This document shows positions 8,598 through 16,269 of a DNA stretch of 64,000 bases, piece after piece. Location: the NCBI RefSeq assembly GCF_023008585.1, contig NZ_CP095390.1, positions 124,001 through 188,000 on the forward strand, given 5' to 3'. Each line of letters starts with the position of its first letter. Position 1 is the first letter of the stretch. The DNA is from Natribaculum breve. Lineage in GTDB: Archaea; Halobacteriota; Halobacteria; Halobacteriales; Natrialbaceae. Position numbers and translations under genes: made by a program. Below the pieces are notes generated by a model. The model was given only the letters and a program-made list of their open reading frames with translations, was not told the origin of the DNA and searched no databases.

Positions 8598-9302
8598 TCA
8601 CTCGTCTCGCTTCCAGTCGCCCGGTTCGACGGCGTAGTACTCTCCTTTGGCCTGTCGGGCGGTCGGCCACACCGTCACCAGCAGGACGCCGAGGTAGTAC
8701 AACACGACGGCGGCGACGACGGTAGTTCCGGCGATCCCTGGCACGGCCGCGGTTTCGAACCACGGCTCGCCCGAAACGAAGAACGTGATTCGAAACAGCC
8801 AGGCGACGAGCAAAATCGTCAACAGCGGAAAGTAGACCCGTCGTAACCGCCGGGTCATCGCCTCTCGGCCGGAGACCTTGAGGGTGGGCTTTCGGAGATC
8901 GTCGGCGAGCTCACGCCGCCACTCCCGGTGGACCGATCCTTCCGGGTTGAACGCGTTCGCGAACACGTTCTCCTCGATCATTCGGACTCGCGAACGCGTC
9001 GCGTCGTACGCCCGATAGCGCCTGACGTCGAACACGAGAAAGATCGTCAGCGCGAGCATGCCGATCAACAGGAAGTAGGGCGGACTGTCCTGCGAGGCGA
9101 ACGACAGGGCGAGGACGGCGGCGATCACGCCGATGGCCCAGTCGATCGTGAGGTCGAGCCGACCGATCTGCGTCGACATCTGGCTCACCTCCCCGCGGTA
9201 GTAGTGTGGAAGCAGCGAGAGAAAGTCCGTCGACTTCTGTCCCGCGTCCGCAGCCACTTCACGGGCCGATCTCGTCTCGGGGTCGAACGTCTCGTCGTCC
9301 AT
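8598..9302 (-). CDS. DUF2270 integral membrane protein
   Basis: The protein has 234 residues. An acidic N-terminal segment ends in LLPHYYRGEVSQM, followed by two closely spaced helices (about 52-92), a long charged cytoplasmic stretch with VRMIEENVFANAFNP, and two more helices towards the C-terminus. The YYRGE and EENVFANAF blocks are characteristic of DUF2270, known mostly from archaea and proteobacteria. The function is unknown. Confidence 0.8.
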   Translation of the reverse strand: MDDETFDPETRSAREVAADAGQKSTDFLSLLPHYYRGEVSQMSTQIGRLDLTIDWAIGVIAAVLALSFASQDSPPYFLLIGMLALTIFLVFDVRRYRAYDATRSRVRMIEENVFANAFNPEGSVHREWRRELADDLRKPTLKVSGREAMTRRLRRVYFPLLTILLVAWLFRITFFVSGEPWFETAAVPGIAGTTVVAAVVLYYLGVLLVTVWPTARQAKGEYYAVEPGDWKRDE

Positions 9303-9372
9303 GAACCTCTTACGCCGCCAACAGCAAAAGCGACTCGCAGCGATCCGCCTTCACGTCCCTCGAGCGCCGCGC

Positions 9373-9960
9373 TCACTCCTCGTCTCGCGCGTCGGACGCC
9401 GGCGGCGTGACGCCGAGGCGGCCCTCGACGAACGCGGCGACGTCGGCGGCGAACGCCTCGACCTCGTCCCAGTCGGTGAACTCGACGTCGCTCGACGTGT
9501 CCACGTCCGGCATGGTGCGTCTGGCGATCTGTTTCATGACCAGGCGCTTGAGAAAGCCGTACTCAGAGTAGCGCAACGCCCCGCCGAAAAGGCCGATCCG
9601 GTCGGGGTGCCACCCGGTGTCCTCGACGAACTCGTCGACGTAGCCGGCCGCCTGCGCCTGCCCCTCGTGTTGCTCGTCGGCGGACGACAGCGACACCTGG
9701 AAGAACGCCGTCGGCTTCGCGGCCAGCGCGTCGCGATTCGACGTGACGAACTCGCGAACCGACGACTGGTGTCGGCCGGCGTGGATCGACGCCCCGACGA
9801 GGATCGCATCGACGTCGTCGATCTCGAGATCCGACGGACGCTCGCCGGCGTCGACGGCCGTGGCGTCGTGACCGCGCTTTGCGAGCGTTTCGACGATTCG
9901 ATCGGCGACCTTCGCCGTCTGGCCTTCGCTGGAGCCGTAGCAGACGAGAAACGATAGCAT
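9373..9960 (-). CDS. Flavodoxin-like protein, HemG (menaquinone-dependent protoporphyrinogen oxidase) type
   Basis: The protein has 195 residues from MLSFLVCYGSSEGQTAKVA; this start is chosen over one nine codons upstream because the flavodoxin strand begins here. The FMN phosphate loop (YGSSEGQT) and the second FMN-binding block AILVGASIHAGRHQSS match HemG-type flavodoxins, as does GLFGGALRYSEYGFLKRLVMKQIA. HemG oxidises protoporphyrinogen IX with a quinone. Haloarchaea often carry several such proteins with other redox roles. The window also has a FAD-type oxidase (51013-52275), so this copy may not serve heme synthesis. Confidence 0.75.
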   Translation of the reverse strand: MLSFLVCYGSSEGQTAKVADRIVETLAKRGHDATAVDAGERPSDLEIDDVDAILVGASIHAGRHQSSVREFVTSNRDALAAKPTAFFQVSLSSADEQHEGQAQAAGYVDEFVEDTGWHPDRIGLFGGALRYSEYGFLKRLVMKQIARRTMPDVDTSSDVEFTDWDEVEAFAADVAAFVEGRLGVTPPASDARDEE

Positions 9961-10045
9961 GCGTCTGGATACGAATACGACGTCCACCCGGATAAACCGT
10001 CAGCCGCGTCGCGATTGCGGGTCTCGAGGACGCACCCGGTTCGTC

Positions 10046-10966
10046 TCACTGCAGCCGTTCCGCTCGCGCGTGGAACGACGACACGACGTCGTAGAGCGCG
10101 CGTCGCCGCGAGCCGTGCATGACGTAGTGGTCGCCGCCGTCGAGTTCCGTGTACGCCGCCCGATCGCCTGCGACCTCGAGGTCGTCGTACAGCCGGGTCG
10201 CGTCCTCGCGACTCGAGATCACGTCGGCCGAGCCGCGAACGACCAGCGTCGGGACGTCGATCTCGCTCGCGTCGTAGGGAGGCGTCCCGTCACAGGCGTC
10301 CCGGACGTCCGCGAACGCACCCGTCTGGGCCACGTATGCGTCCTCGCCGTCGATGCCCTGTCCCGACTCGACCTGCGTCCGCCACACCGCCTCGAACAGC
10401 TCCTCGTCGTCCTCGTCTCCCTTGCGATCCTCGACCGCCGCTCTCGTCTCGACGACGTACGCGTCGAGATCCGGCTCGAGGCCCAGTGCTGCGAGGCCCG
10501 CTTCGAACTCGTAGGCCGGCAGGTAGACGGGCGCACACTGCGTCAGCGAGGCGAGGTCGGGATCGTTCTCGCTCGCGAAGACGCCACCGGTCATCGTCCC
10601 CCACGAGACGCCCACGATGTGGACCGTCTCGTGTCGATCGGCGACGTACTCGTAGGCTGCCCTGACGTCCTGTTTCGCGTCGTTCGCACGTACCGGCGGG
10701 TCGTTCGCCTCTGGTGGCTCGTCGAACTCCGGCGGTCGCTCGCTGTCCCCGTACCCGCGGACGTCGAGTGCGAACGCGGCCCGTTCCTCGGCAGCGGCGT
10801 GGAGCCACGAGTACGAATCGTCACCGGGGACCGGCGGCGCGAACAGGGCGCGAGAACAGGTCAGCGCACCGTGGAGGAACACCACCGCCGCGTCGGGGTC
10901 CGGCGGTGACCGTTCCCAGAGGTTGAGTCGCGTTCCGTCGTCGGCCGTGATGTCGTGACTGTCCAT
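10046..10966 (-). CDS. Alpha/beta hydrolase
   Basis: The protein has 306 residues from MDSHDITADDGTRLNLWE. The oxyanion block VVFLHGALTCS, the RGYGDSERP loop, the nucleophile elbow GVSWGT, the acidic residue region VVRGSADVISS and a late histidine in DGGDHYVMH complete a catalytic triad. The fold is certain and the substrate unknown. The upstream in-frame extension is rejected because it overlaps the divergent neighbour. Confidence 0.82.
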   Translation of the reverse strand: MDSHDITADDGTRLNLWERSPPDPDAAVVFLHGALTCSRALFAPPVPGDDSYSWLHAAAEERAAFALDVRGYGDSERPPEFDEPPEANDPPVRANDAKQDVRAAYEYVADRHETVHIVGVSWGTMTGGVFASENDPDLASLTQCAPVYLPAYEFEAGLAALGLEPDLDAYVVETRAAVEDRKGDEDDEELFEAVWRTQVESGQGIDGEDAYVAQTGAFADVRDACDGTPPYDASEIDVPTLVVRGSADVISSREDATRLYDDLEVAGDRAAYTELDGGDHYVMHGSRRRALYDVVSSFHARAERLQ

Positions 10967-11123
10967 GCCAACACGTCGCTCGCACGGACGATCAAACGAC
11001 GGGTTGGCATTCGAACGTTCCGCGACTCGAGTCGCGAGCCGCCGCGAGCGGTCGAATCGCCACCGGCCGTCGCTCGAGCGGACGAACGCAGGAGTTTTGA
11101 CTCCTGGTACGCGTTCGAATGGC

Positions 11124-12185
11124 ATGGAGATCGGGACGGCAGCAGTTTCTCGAGGAGAGCGCGCGACCGGCTACCTGGAGGTAGCCGACCTGCCGACGGG
11201 CGGGACGGAACGCCTGCCCGTGATCGTCGCTCGCGGTGAGCGCGCCGGGCCGACGCTGTGGATCACCGGCGGCGTCCACGGCAACGAGATGACGGGCATC
11301 GCGGCAGTCCAGGACGTCCTCGCCGACGGCGTTCCCGACGGGCTCGCCGGCACCGTCGTCTGCGTTCCGACGTGCAACCCCGCGGGACTTCGCCGACTCG
11401 AGCGGACGTCGTACTACCACGACGACGATCCGAATCGGTTCTTCCCGGACTCGACGGCCGACCGGGTGCGCCCCCGGCGCGTCCAGGAACTGATCGACCG
11501 GCGGCTCTACGACGCCATCGTCGACTCCGCGGACGCACTGCTCGACTTCCACACCGCACAGGTCGGCTCGATGCCGTTCGTCATCCGGGATCGGGTCCTC
11601 TACGGCTCCCGTCGCGACGAGGAGACGGCCCGGACGCTCGCGGCGCGACTCGACTACCTCGCGCGTACGGTGGACCTTCCGCTCGTCACCGAATATCCCA
11701 CGGCGGAGTACGAAGACCGGAACCTCCACCGCTCGACTGCGGGGGCCGTCCTGAACGACGCCGGCATCCCCGCGCTGACGCTCGAGCTCGGCAGCTTCGA
11801 CGTCGTCGAGGAGGAAAACCGGGCGGCAGGCGTCGCGGCCGCGTATCGAGCGATGGTCGGCCTGGGGATGCTCGAGGCGGTCCCCAGCCGGATCGACGCG
11901 TCGCGCGGCCTCGAGGCACCGGTCGAGTTTCCGGCACGGCGGTACGTCGGCCCGCACGCGTCCCGGTCGGGATTCGTTCGCCACCGGGTCGAAGCCGGCG
12001 ACGTGGTCGAGCGCGGCGATCCCGTCGCGGACGTCGTCGACCCACACGGCGAGGTCCTCGAGACGCTCGAGAGCGAGCACGACGGCTACGTCCTCGGCCG
12101 ACGGCCGCCGGTCGTCTACGAGAACGATCCCGTCGCGAGTATGGCAGTCCGCGACGAGGGGGAACTCGTGACAGCCCGCCAGTGA
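11124..12185 (+). CDS. Succinylglutamate desuccinylase/aspartoacylase family protein (M14-like)
   Basis: The protein has 353 residues from MEIGTAAVSRGE. The zinc ligands of the family are visible: HGNE in TGGVHGNEMTG, then DFHT further on. The substrate strand CVPTCNPAGLRRLERTS and a late TLELG with the catalytic Glu are also seen. A biotinyl/lipoyl-like beta tail closes the protein (RHRVEAGDVVERGDPVADV). Members deacylate amino acids or related small molecules by zinc hydrolysis. The substrate is not defined here. Confidence 0.85.
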   Translation: MEIGTAAVSRGERATGYLEVADLPTGGTERLPVIVARGERAGPTLWITGGVHGNEMTGIAAVQDVLADGVPDGLAGTVVCVPTCNPAGLRRLERTSYYHDDDPNRFFPDSTADRVRPRRVQELIDRRLYDAIVDSADALLDFHTAQVGSMPFVIRDRVLYGSRRDEETARTLAARLDYLARTVDLPLVTEYPTAEYEDRNLHRSTAGAVLNDAGIPALTLELGSFDVVEEENRAAGVAAAYRAMVGLGMLEAVPSRIDASRGLEAPVEFPARRYVGPHASRSGFVRHRVEAGDVVERGDPVADVVDPHGEVLETLESEHDGYVLGRRPPVVYENDPVASMAVRDEGELVTARQ

Positions 12186-12192
12186 AACGACA

Positions 12193-12203
12193 CCCTTAAA
12201 GGG
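12193..12203 (+). promoter_or_regulatory. TATA box of tRNA-Pro
   Basis: CCCTTAAAGGG is centred about 29 bp before the first base of the tRNA, the standard archaeal spacing. Confidence 0.6.
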
Positions 12204-12226
12204 AACACACTCGTCGTTCCTGATGC

Positions 12227-12297
12227 GGGACCGTGGGGTAGTGGTATCCTCTGCGGATGGGGTCCGTAGGACCCGAGTTCGACTCTCGGCGGTCCCA
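12227..12297 (+). tRNA. tRNA-Pro (anticodon GGG)
   Basis: A full cloverleaf can be drawn. The acceptor is GGGACCG/CGGTCCC with discriminator A. The anticodon stem TGCGG/CCGTA closes the loop ATGGGGT (anticodon GGG). The T arm is CCGAG-TTCGACT-CTCGG. It is 71 nt long, with no intron and no encoded CCA. The gene is followed by about 580 bp without clear genes and then an IS element, a common pattern next to tRNA genes. Confidence 0.93.
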
Positions 12298-12881
12298 TAC
12301 AGATTCTCTACGTGTTCAACTCTTGGCCGTTCGTCTCCTCGAGACCGCCGAATTCGATTCTTGGTTTCGTGCTGCCGGACAACACGGTTCAGCACACCAG
12401 TTAGGAGAGAACGCGTGTCGTGTAAGTCCCCGCTAGAACGTCCAGAGCGGGAACCTGATTGCTCCCCCGCCTGCCAGGCAACCGACGACGTCCGGCGTGC
12501 GCTCGAGGATCGGACGATTCGGACGAACGGCGGTCACGCTACGGACGGTACTCAGCGCGGTCACTGTACTCGATCAGCGGGACATCCTAAAAGAGACCGA
12601 GAACTTCGAGTACGACGTCGACCAACTTATCGACCCATCCGGTCTCTTCTCGATCCTCTTCCTCGGTGGAGCAGTCACCCGTCGAACTTGCCATCTACCG
12701 AATGGTACGTCAACACACATTTAAAAGATTGGGTAGAACGGTCAGTTCACACGGATACGAACCGCGAGATCGGAGGTGAGCGATGGCCGCCTCGTCGAGT
12801 CTGTCGAGTACGCGATCGAGAGTTTCGCCGACTGCAGCCAGCACGTGATGGGTCTGGCCGATCGAATCGCCGATCCTAATA
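12298..12881. other. Gene-poor stretch between tRNA-Pro and the IS630 element
   Basis: No convincing complete gene is seen. At 12350-12366 CCGAATTCGATTCTTGG matches the tRNA T arm at 13 of 17 positions and may be a worn attachment-site copy. At 12372-12391 the sequence matches the end of the 110-bp element at 42159 at 19 of 20 positions. From about 12780 to 12879 the minus strand has haloarchaeal codon use (reading GDSIGQTHHVLAAVGETLDRV) and looks like a piece of a gene cut by the IS. Taken together this is an old insertion zone. Confidence 0.55.
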
Positions 12882-12882
12882 C

Positions 12883-13416
12883 TCACGGACATAAGTACGT
12901 AAAGACATCTGGCACGTTGATCTCGTCCAGTGCACAGAGAGCAGCATCACGAAGTTCGTCAAGCGTTTCGAATAGGCGGTTGCCGAGTGATTGATCGAGT
13001 TGTCGCCAGCACTCTTCCGCGGGGTTCAGCTCTGGTGAACCCCGCGGAAGGTAACACAGTTCGATCGGAGTACCTTCAACGAACTCTTGGACTCTGTTCG
13101 CCGTGAAATACGAGGCGTTGTCGAGGACAACGCAGATTTTCTCGCCGAACTCGGTCTGGAGAGCGTCCAGAAAACGAATCGTCGTGTCGCTGTTGAAGTT
13201 CTCTTCGCAGGGGAGAAAGAACGTCTCATCAGTATCGCTGACTGCACCGAGAAGTTTGATGCTGTCCCACGCGCCCGTCACCGGGAGTGACGGGCGCTCA
13301 CCCTTGGGAAACCATGCGTGAATCAGTGTCGAGAGAACCTGTCGCGTCTGATCAATGGCTAAGATCGTGTATTCGTCGTCCAGGTTGTCGCGCTTTTTTT
13401 GAACCCGTCTTGCCAT
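12883..13416 (-). CDS. IS630 transposase, C-terminal DDE frame
   Basis: This frame holds the catalytic core: the first Asp in ILAIDQTRQ, the second in CVVLDNASYF, and the Glu in SPELNPAEECWRQL. Those are all three residues of the IS630 DDE set. Its nominal ATG (MARRVQKKRD) lies inside the first frame; the natural product is probably the fused protein made by -1 slippage at the A7 tract. It ends three codons from the IS end, at TYLCP. Confidence 0.85.
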   Translation of the reverse strand: MARRVQKKRDNLDDEYTILAIDQTRQVLSTLIHAWFPKGERPSLPVTGAWDSIKLLGAVSDTDETFFLPCEENFNSDTTIRFLDALQTEFGEKICVVLDNASYFTANRVQEFVEGTPIELCYLPRGSPELNPAEECWRQLDQSLGNRLFETLDELRDAALCALDEINVPDVFTYLCP

Positions 13417-13904
13417 GCTTCCTGTGCTCTCTCATCGGATTTGTGAAACTCCGGCCGGGCTGTCTTCCAGGACAGCCCGGCCTCGGTCATCAATCGTCGA
13501 ACGTGACGCTCACTGTACTCAACGTCGAATTCCTCGGCGAGATAGTGACGAGCTAGTGGAACGGACCACGCAGGCGCGTCAAGTCCAACTTCCTCTGGAG
13601 ACTTGTGAAGCGCTTCAACGAACTGTTCATGCTCTTTGTCGGAGAGTTTTGAGGGCCTTCCTGAACGGTGCTCGTCGTAGACGACCTCCTCGAACGGCTC
13701 GTCGGCGAGCCGTTCGAGTCGATCAAGCCACCGCGAGAGCCAGCCAGCAGTGTATCCATAGCGTTCAGCGACCTCTTGTAGCGTTGCACCGTCTTCTTCA
13801 AGGTAATTGATCGCCGCCATGAGCCGTTGTGATGGCTTTTTTCCCTCGACCTCCGCCAAGGCCTGGCGGAGGTCTTCGGTAGAGACGTTGTCGAGAGAGG
13901 TCAT
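13359..13904 (-). CDS. IS630 transposase, N-terminal frame (DNA-binding)
   Basis: The frame has 181 residues from MTSLDNVSTEDLR. It contains a helix-turn-helix segment (TLQEVAERYGYTAGWLSRWLDRL, key residues AERYG and WLSRWL), a basic linker RSGRPSKLS, and a second winged-helix part (ARHYLAEEFDVEYSERHVRRLM, key residues EYSERHVRRLM). It ends shortly after GFKKS. The A7 tract in the transcript (13394-13400 on the plus strand as T7) lets a ribosome slip by -1 into the next frame, giving GFKKKRDNLDDEY. Confidence 0.85.
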   Translation of the reverse strand: MTSLDNVSTEDLRQALAEVEGKKPSQRLMAAINYLEEDGATLQEVAERYGYTAGWLSRWLDRLERLADEPFEEVVYDEHRSGRPSKLSDKEHEQFVEALHKSPEEVGLDAPAWSVPLARHYLAEEFDVEYSERHVRRLMTEAGLSWKTARPEFHKSDERAQEAWQDGFKKSATTWTTNTRS

Positions 13905-13947
13905 ATCGGAGTAACGTGCTTTTCTTTGAAATATTTTTGGCTGACAG

Positions 13948-14422
13948 TATAACCACCCGTGAGGTCGGTAGACCTTCCAGTTACCAGGCTGGTCGTCGCG
14001 GCATCCGCATCGGCAACGTACTCGAGCATCGTGCGCTTGATCTCGACGGGCGTGCCGTTGCCGAACGTCGCGTCGTGCCACGAGCTGCGCTCGAGGTCGA
14101 GCCGACGCTTCTCGGCCGCGAGTTCTTCTGATACGGTCTTGCTGTCCCGCTTTGCCGTAGCGACCGCCCGACGGGACGCGGTCGCTGCGGGACGGGCGTA
14201 CAGCGGTCCGTATGAACCGAGAGGGTCCGCCGCTGGCTTCGAATACGTGATCGCGTGTAGTCCCACGTCAGCTACGGTGGACAGCGGACGGGAGCGACGC
14301 GCCGTGGAGAACGTTTCTCTCGAGTCGACACTCACGCACCAGCGAACGCGAAAGACGGCGGTCGTTCGCCGCCTCGCGACCGCAGGTTGAATAATGCAGC
14401 AGTCGTAGCGACGACAGATCAC
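13948..14422. other. Remnant zone between IS630 and the cinA-like gene
   Basis: The minus strand from about 14160 to 13950 reads SEELAAEKRRLDLERSSWHD, then a further stretch to STDLTGG. Its G/C-ending codons are typical of real haloarchaeal genes. There is no start codon, and the frame runs into the IS end. It is probably the remains of a gene destroyed by the IS. I do not recognise the family. The plus-strand promoter of cinA must lie in the last 100 bp. Confidence 0.5.
14144..14193. repeat. Strong inverted repeat (hairpin)
   Basis: Outer arms GTCCCGC (14144-14150) and GCGGGAC (14187-14193) enclose inner arms AGCGACCGC/GCGGTCGCT, with an 8-nt bulge on one side. It lies at the 5' side of the coding-like remnant and may be a worn element end or a transcript hairpin. 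Confidence 0.5.
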
Positions 14423-15133
14423 ATGACGAGCGCGGGGATACTCACCGTCGGCGACGAACTCCTCGCCGGCGAGGTCGAAAACAGCAACGCGACGTGGCTC
14501 GCCGACCGGCTGACCGACAGCGGCGTCGCCGTCACCGAAATTCGGGTGGTTCCCGACGAGCAGGCGACGATCGAGACGGCTGTCGCCGAATTCTCCGACC
14601 GGTTCGATCACGTCGCCGTCACCGGTGGACTGGGATCGACTCCCGACGACGTGACCCTCGAGGCCGTCGCCACGGCGCTCGAGCGGCCACTCGAGGAAAA
14701 CACGGTCGCTCGTGCAGACGTCGCGGAGACGGTCCGCGAAATCGAAGCGGAGTATCTCGAGTTCGAGTTCGACAGAGAGCGGGCGGCCCGGTTCCCGGCC
14801 GGCGGGCGGCCGATCCCGAACGACGAGGGGATCATGCCCGGCTGTGCCGTCGAGAACGTCGTCGTGCTGCCGGGAATTCCGTCGGAGATGAAAGCCGTCT
14901 TCGAGCGCGTCGAGGGGGAGTTCTCGGGCGACGTCACCTCGCGGACGGTCGTCGCGTACGCTCCGGAGAGCAACCTGAACCCGCTGCTGGTCGAACTCCG
15001 GGAACGGTTCGGCGTCCGGGTCGGCTGTTACCCCGAGGGCGAACGCAAGCGAATCAAGGTCTCTGCGCCGGGTCGCGATCGGGTCGCGTGGGCCTACGAG
15101 TGGTTGCGAACGCGTCCCGAAGTGCGGGAGTGA
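14423..15133 (+). CDS. CinA/MoaB-like molybdopterin-binding domain protein
   Basis: The protein has 236 residues. MTSAGILTVGDELLAGEVENSN is the usual opening (GDELLxG), and VAVTGGLGSTPDDVTLEAV carries the TGGLGxTPDD motif of the molybdopterin-binding fold. A later block PNDEGIMPGCAVE and VVLPGIPSEMKAVF completes the CinA N-terminal domain. The nicotinamide deamidase half of bacterial CinA is absent. Family proteins bind molybdopterin-like or nucleotide ligands; the role in haloarchaea is not established. The ATG at 14423 is chosen over an upstream in-frame start because GDELL normally begins at about residue 10. Confidence 0.85.
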   Translation: MTSAGILTVGDELLAGEVENSNATWLADRLTDSGVAVTEIRVVPDEQATIETAVAEFSDRFDHVAVTGGLGSTPDDVTLEAVATALERPLEENTVARADVAETVREIEAEYLEFEFDRERAARFPAGGRPIPNDEGIMPGCAVENVVVLPGIPSEMKAVFERVEGEFSGDVTSRTVVAYAPESNLNPLLVELRERFGVRVGCYPEGERKRIKVSAPGRDRVAWAYEWLRTRPEVRE

Positions 15134-15140
15134 GACGGGC

Positions 15141-15149
15141 TGCTGTCCC
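15141..15149 (+). promoter_or_regulatory. Recurrent 3' motif TGCTGTCCC, copy behind cinA
   Basis: The motif lies 7 nt after the TGA of the cinA-like gene. The same arrangement, stop + 7 nt + TGCTGYCC, follows the genes ending at 24522 and 31820; a fourth copy lies 24 nt after the stop at 35521. It may be a transcript end or processing signal. Confidence 0.4.
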
Positions 15150-15155
15150 CGTGGT

Positions 15156-15208
15156 CCGGCGCACCTGCGACCACGAGGGTGCGCCGGAACCGACGGACGG
15201 AAGTCCGT
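15156..15208. repeat. Tandem hairpins between cinA and cofD
   Basis: The first stem is CCGGCGCACC (15156-15165)/GGTGCGCCGG (15178-15187), 10 perfect pairs with a 12-nt loop. The second is ACGGAC-GGAA-GTCCGT (15193-15208), 6 pairs closed by a GNRA tetraloop. They lie 20 nt after the cinA stop and could end or stabilise its transcript. Confidence 0.5.
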
Positions 15209-15243
15209 ACGACGGTCGGACCTCGCGGCGTCGGGCCGCAAGG

Positions 15244-15252
15244 GATTAAGTA
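15244..15252 (+). promoter_or_regulatory. TATA box of cofD
   Basis: GATTAAGTA is centred about 26 bp before the ATG at 15274, which predicts a leaderless transcript and supports that start over the ATG nine bases upstream. Confidence 0.55.
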
Positions 15253-15273
15253 CCACCGGAAATAGTGGGGGAT

Positions 15274-16266
15274 ATGGTCACGTTTCTCTCCGGGGGCACT
15301 GGGACGCCGAAGATGCTAGACGGCGCCGCCGTCGCGTTCTCGCCGGAGGAGATCACGGTCGTCGCGAACACCGGCGACGACGTCGAGATCGGCGGACTGT
15401 TCGTCTCGCCGGACGTCGACACGCTGCTGTTCCAGGGTGGCGGCGTTCTCGACCGCGAGAAGTGGTGGGGGATCGACGGCGACACTCACCGGACGCACAC
15501 CGCACTGCGGAACGTCGCCTCGGCGGCAGGGCTTCCCGACGGGCCACAGTACCTCGACGAGGAGCTGCAGACCGCCGGGCGGGAGATCGCTCGCTGGCGG
15601 CGCTTCTCGGGGGTCGCCGAGTTCATGACGATCGGCGACCGGGATCGCGCCGTCCACGTCACGCGAACGAGTCTCCTCGATCAGGGCGAGACGCTGAGCG
15701 AGGTCACCGCGACGCTCGCGGACGCGTTCGGGCTGACGATCGACGTCGTGCCGATGAGCGACGACCCCGTCGCCAGTCTCGTTCACACCGACGAGGGGAT
15801 GATGCACTTCCAGGAGTTCTGGGTCGGACGCGGCGGCGAACCAGCGGTCGAAAACGTCGAGTTCCGTGGGTCGTCGAAGGCCGAACCCGCACCGGGCGTC
15901 CTCGAGGCGCTCAAGGACACCGTCATCGTCGGGCCGTCGAATCCCGTCACGAGCATCGGCCCGATGCTCTCGTTGCCGGGCGTCGGCGACGCGCTCCACG
16001 ACACGACGGTCGTCGCGGTCTCGCCGTTTCTCGGCGACGAACCCTTCTCCGGGCCGGCAGCCGACCTCATGGACGCGGTCGGTGCGGAGCCGAGCACCCG
16101 CGGACTCGCGGCCGCGTACCCCTTCGCCGACGCGTTCGTCGTCGACGAGAACGACGGCGCGGCGTTCGACCGCCCGACGATTCGAACCGACATCACGATC
16201 GACGGCCGAGAGGACGCCGCACGGGTCGTCCGCGCCGCGACCGAAGCGATCGAACTGGTCTCGTAA
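15274..16266 (+). CDS. cofD: 2-phospho-L-lactate transferase (coenzyme F420 synthesis)
   Basis: The protein has 330 residues and opens with [15 protein letters not shown], the nucleotide/substrate loop of CofD. It is followed by [22 protein letters not shown] (key residues NTGDD and SPD) and the late [14 protein letters not shown]. CofD transfers the phospholactyl (or related) group from its GDP-activated form to the deazaflavin Fo, giving F420-0. All blocks are present and the length is normal. The gene ends 3 bp before the Dus-like gene, so the two are probably one transcript. Confidence 0.93.
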   Translation: MVTFLSGGTGTPKMLDGAAVAFSPEEITVVANTGDDVEIGGLFVSPDVDTLLFQGGGVLDREKWWGIDGDTHRTHTALRNVASAAGLPDGPQYLDEELQTAGREIARWRRFSGVAEFMTIGDRDRAVHVTRTSLLDQGETLSEVTATLADAFGLTIDVVPMSDDPVASLVHTDEGMMHFQEFWVGRGGEPAVENVEFRGSSKAEPAPGVLEALKDTVIVGPSNPVTSIGPMLSLPGVGDALHDTTVVAVSPFLGDEPFSGPAADLMDAVGAEPSTRGLAAAYPFADAFVVDENDGAAFDRPTIRTDITIDGREDAARVVRAATEAIELVS

Positions 16267-16269
16267 TCG

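Larger units (their letters stand above)
12882..13947 (-). mobile_element. IS630-family insertion sequence, complete
   Basis: The element carries two overlapping transposase frames. Its likely ends are CTCACGGACATAAG at 12882 and the complement of CTGTCAGCCAAAAA at 13947; the two ends match at about 15 of 24 positions. It is flanked by TA at 12880-12881 and 13948-13949, the target duplication expected for IS630/Tc1-mariner elements. The left end shares CTNNCGGACRTAA with the 80-bp repeats in this window. No stops or gaps break the catalytic frame, so it may be active. Confidence 0.85.

Noticed and set aside
9373..9960. HemG-like flavodoxin as the heme pathway oxidase
   Set aside because: A FAD-type oxidase is coupled to hemH at 51013-52275, and haloarchaea carry several flavodoxins of this type; the link was not claimed.
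12223..12879. 218-codon plus-strand frame starting in tRNA-Pro
   Set aside because: It starts inside a tRNA, has many Arg and Cys and poor codon use; no domain is visible.
13901..15256. Long minus-strand frame opposite the cinA-like gene
   Set aside because: Most of it mirrors cinA codons. Only the part between about 13950 and 14160 has independent coding character and is listed as a remnant.
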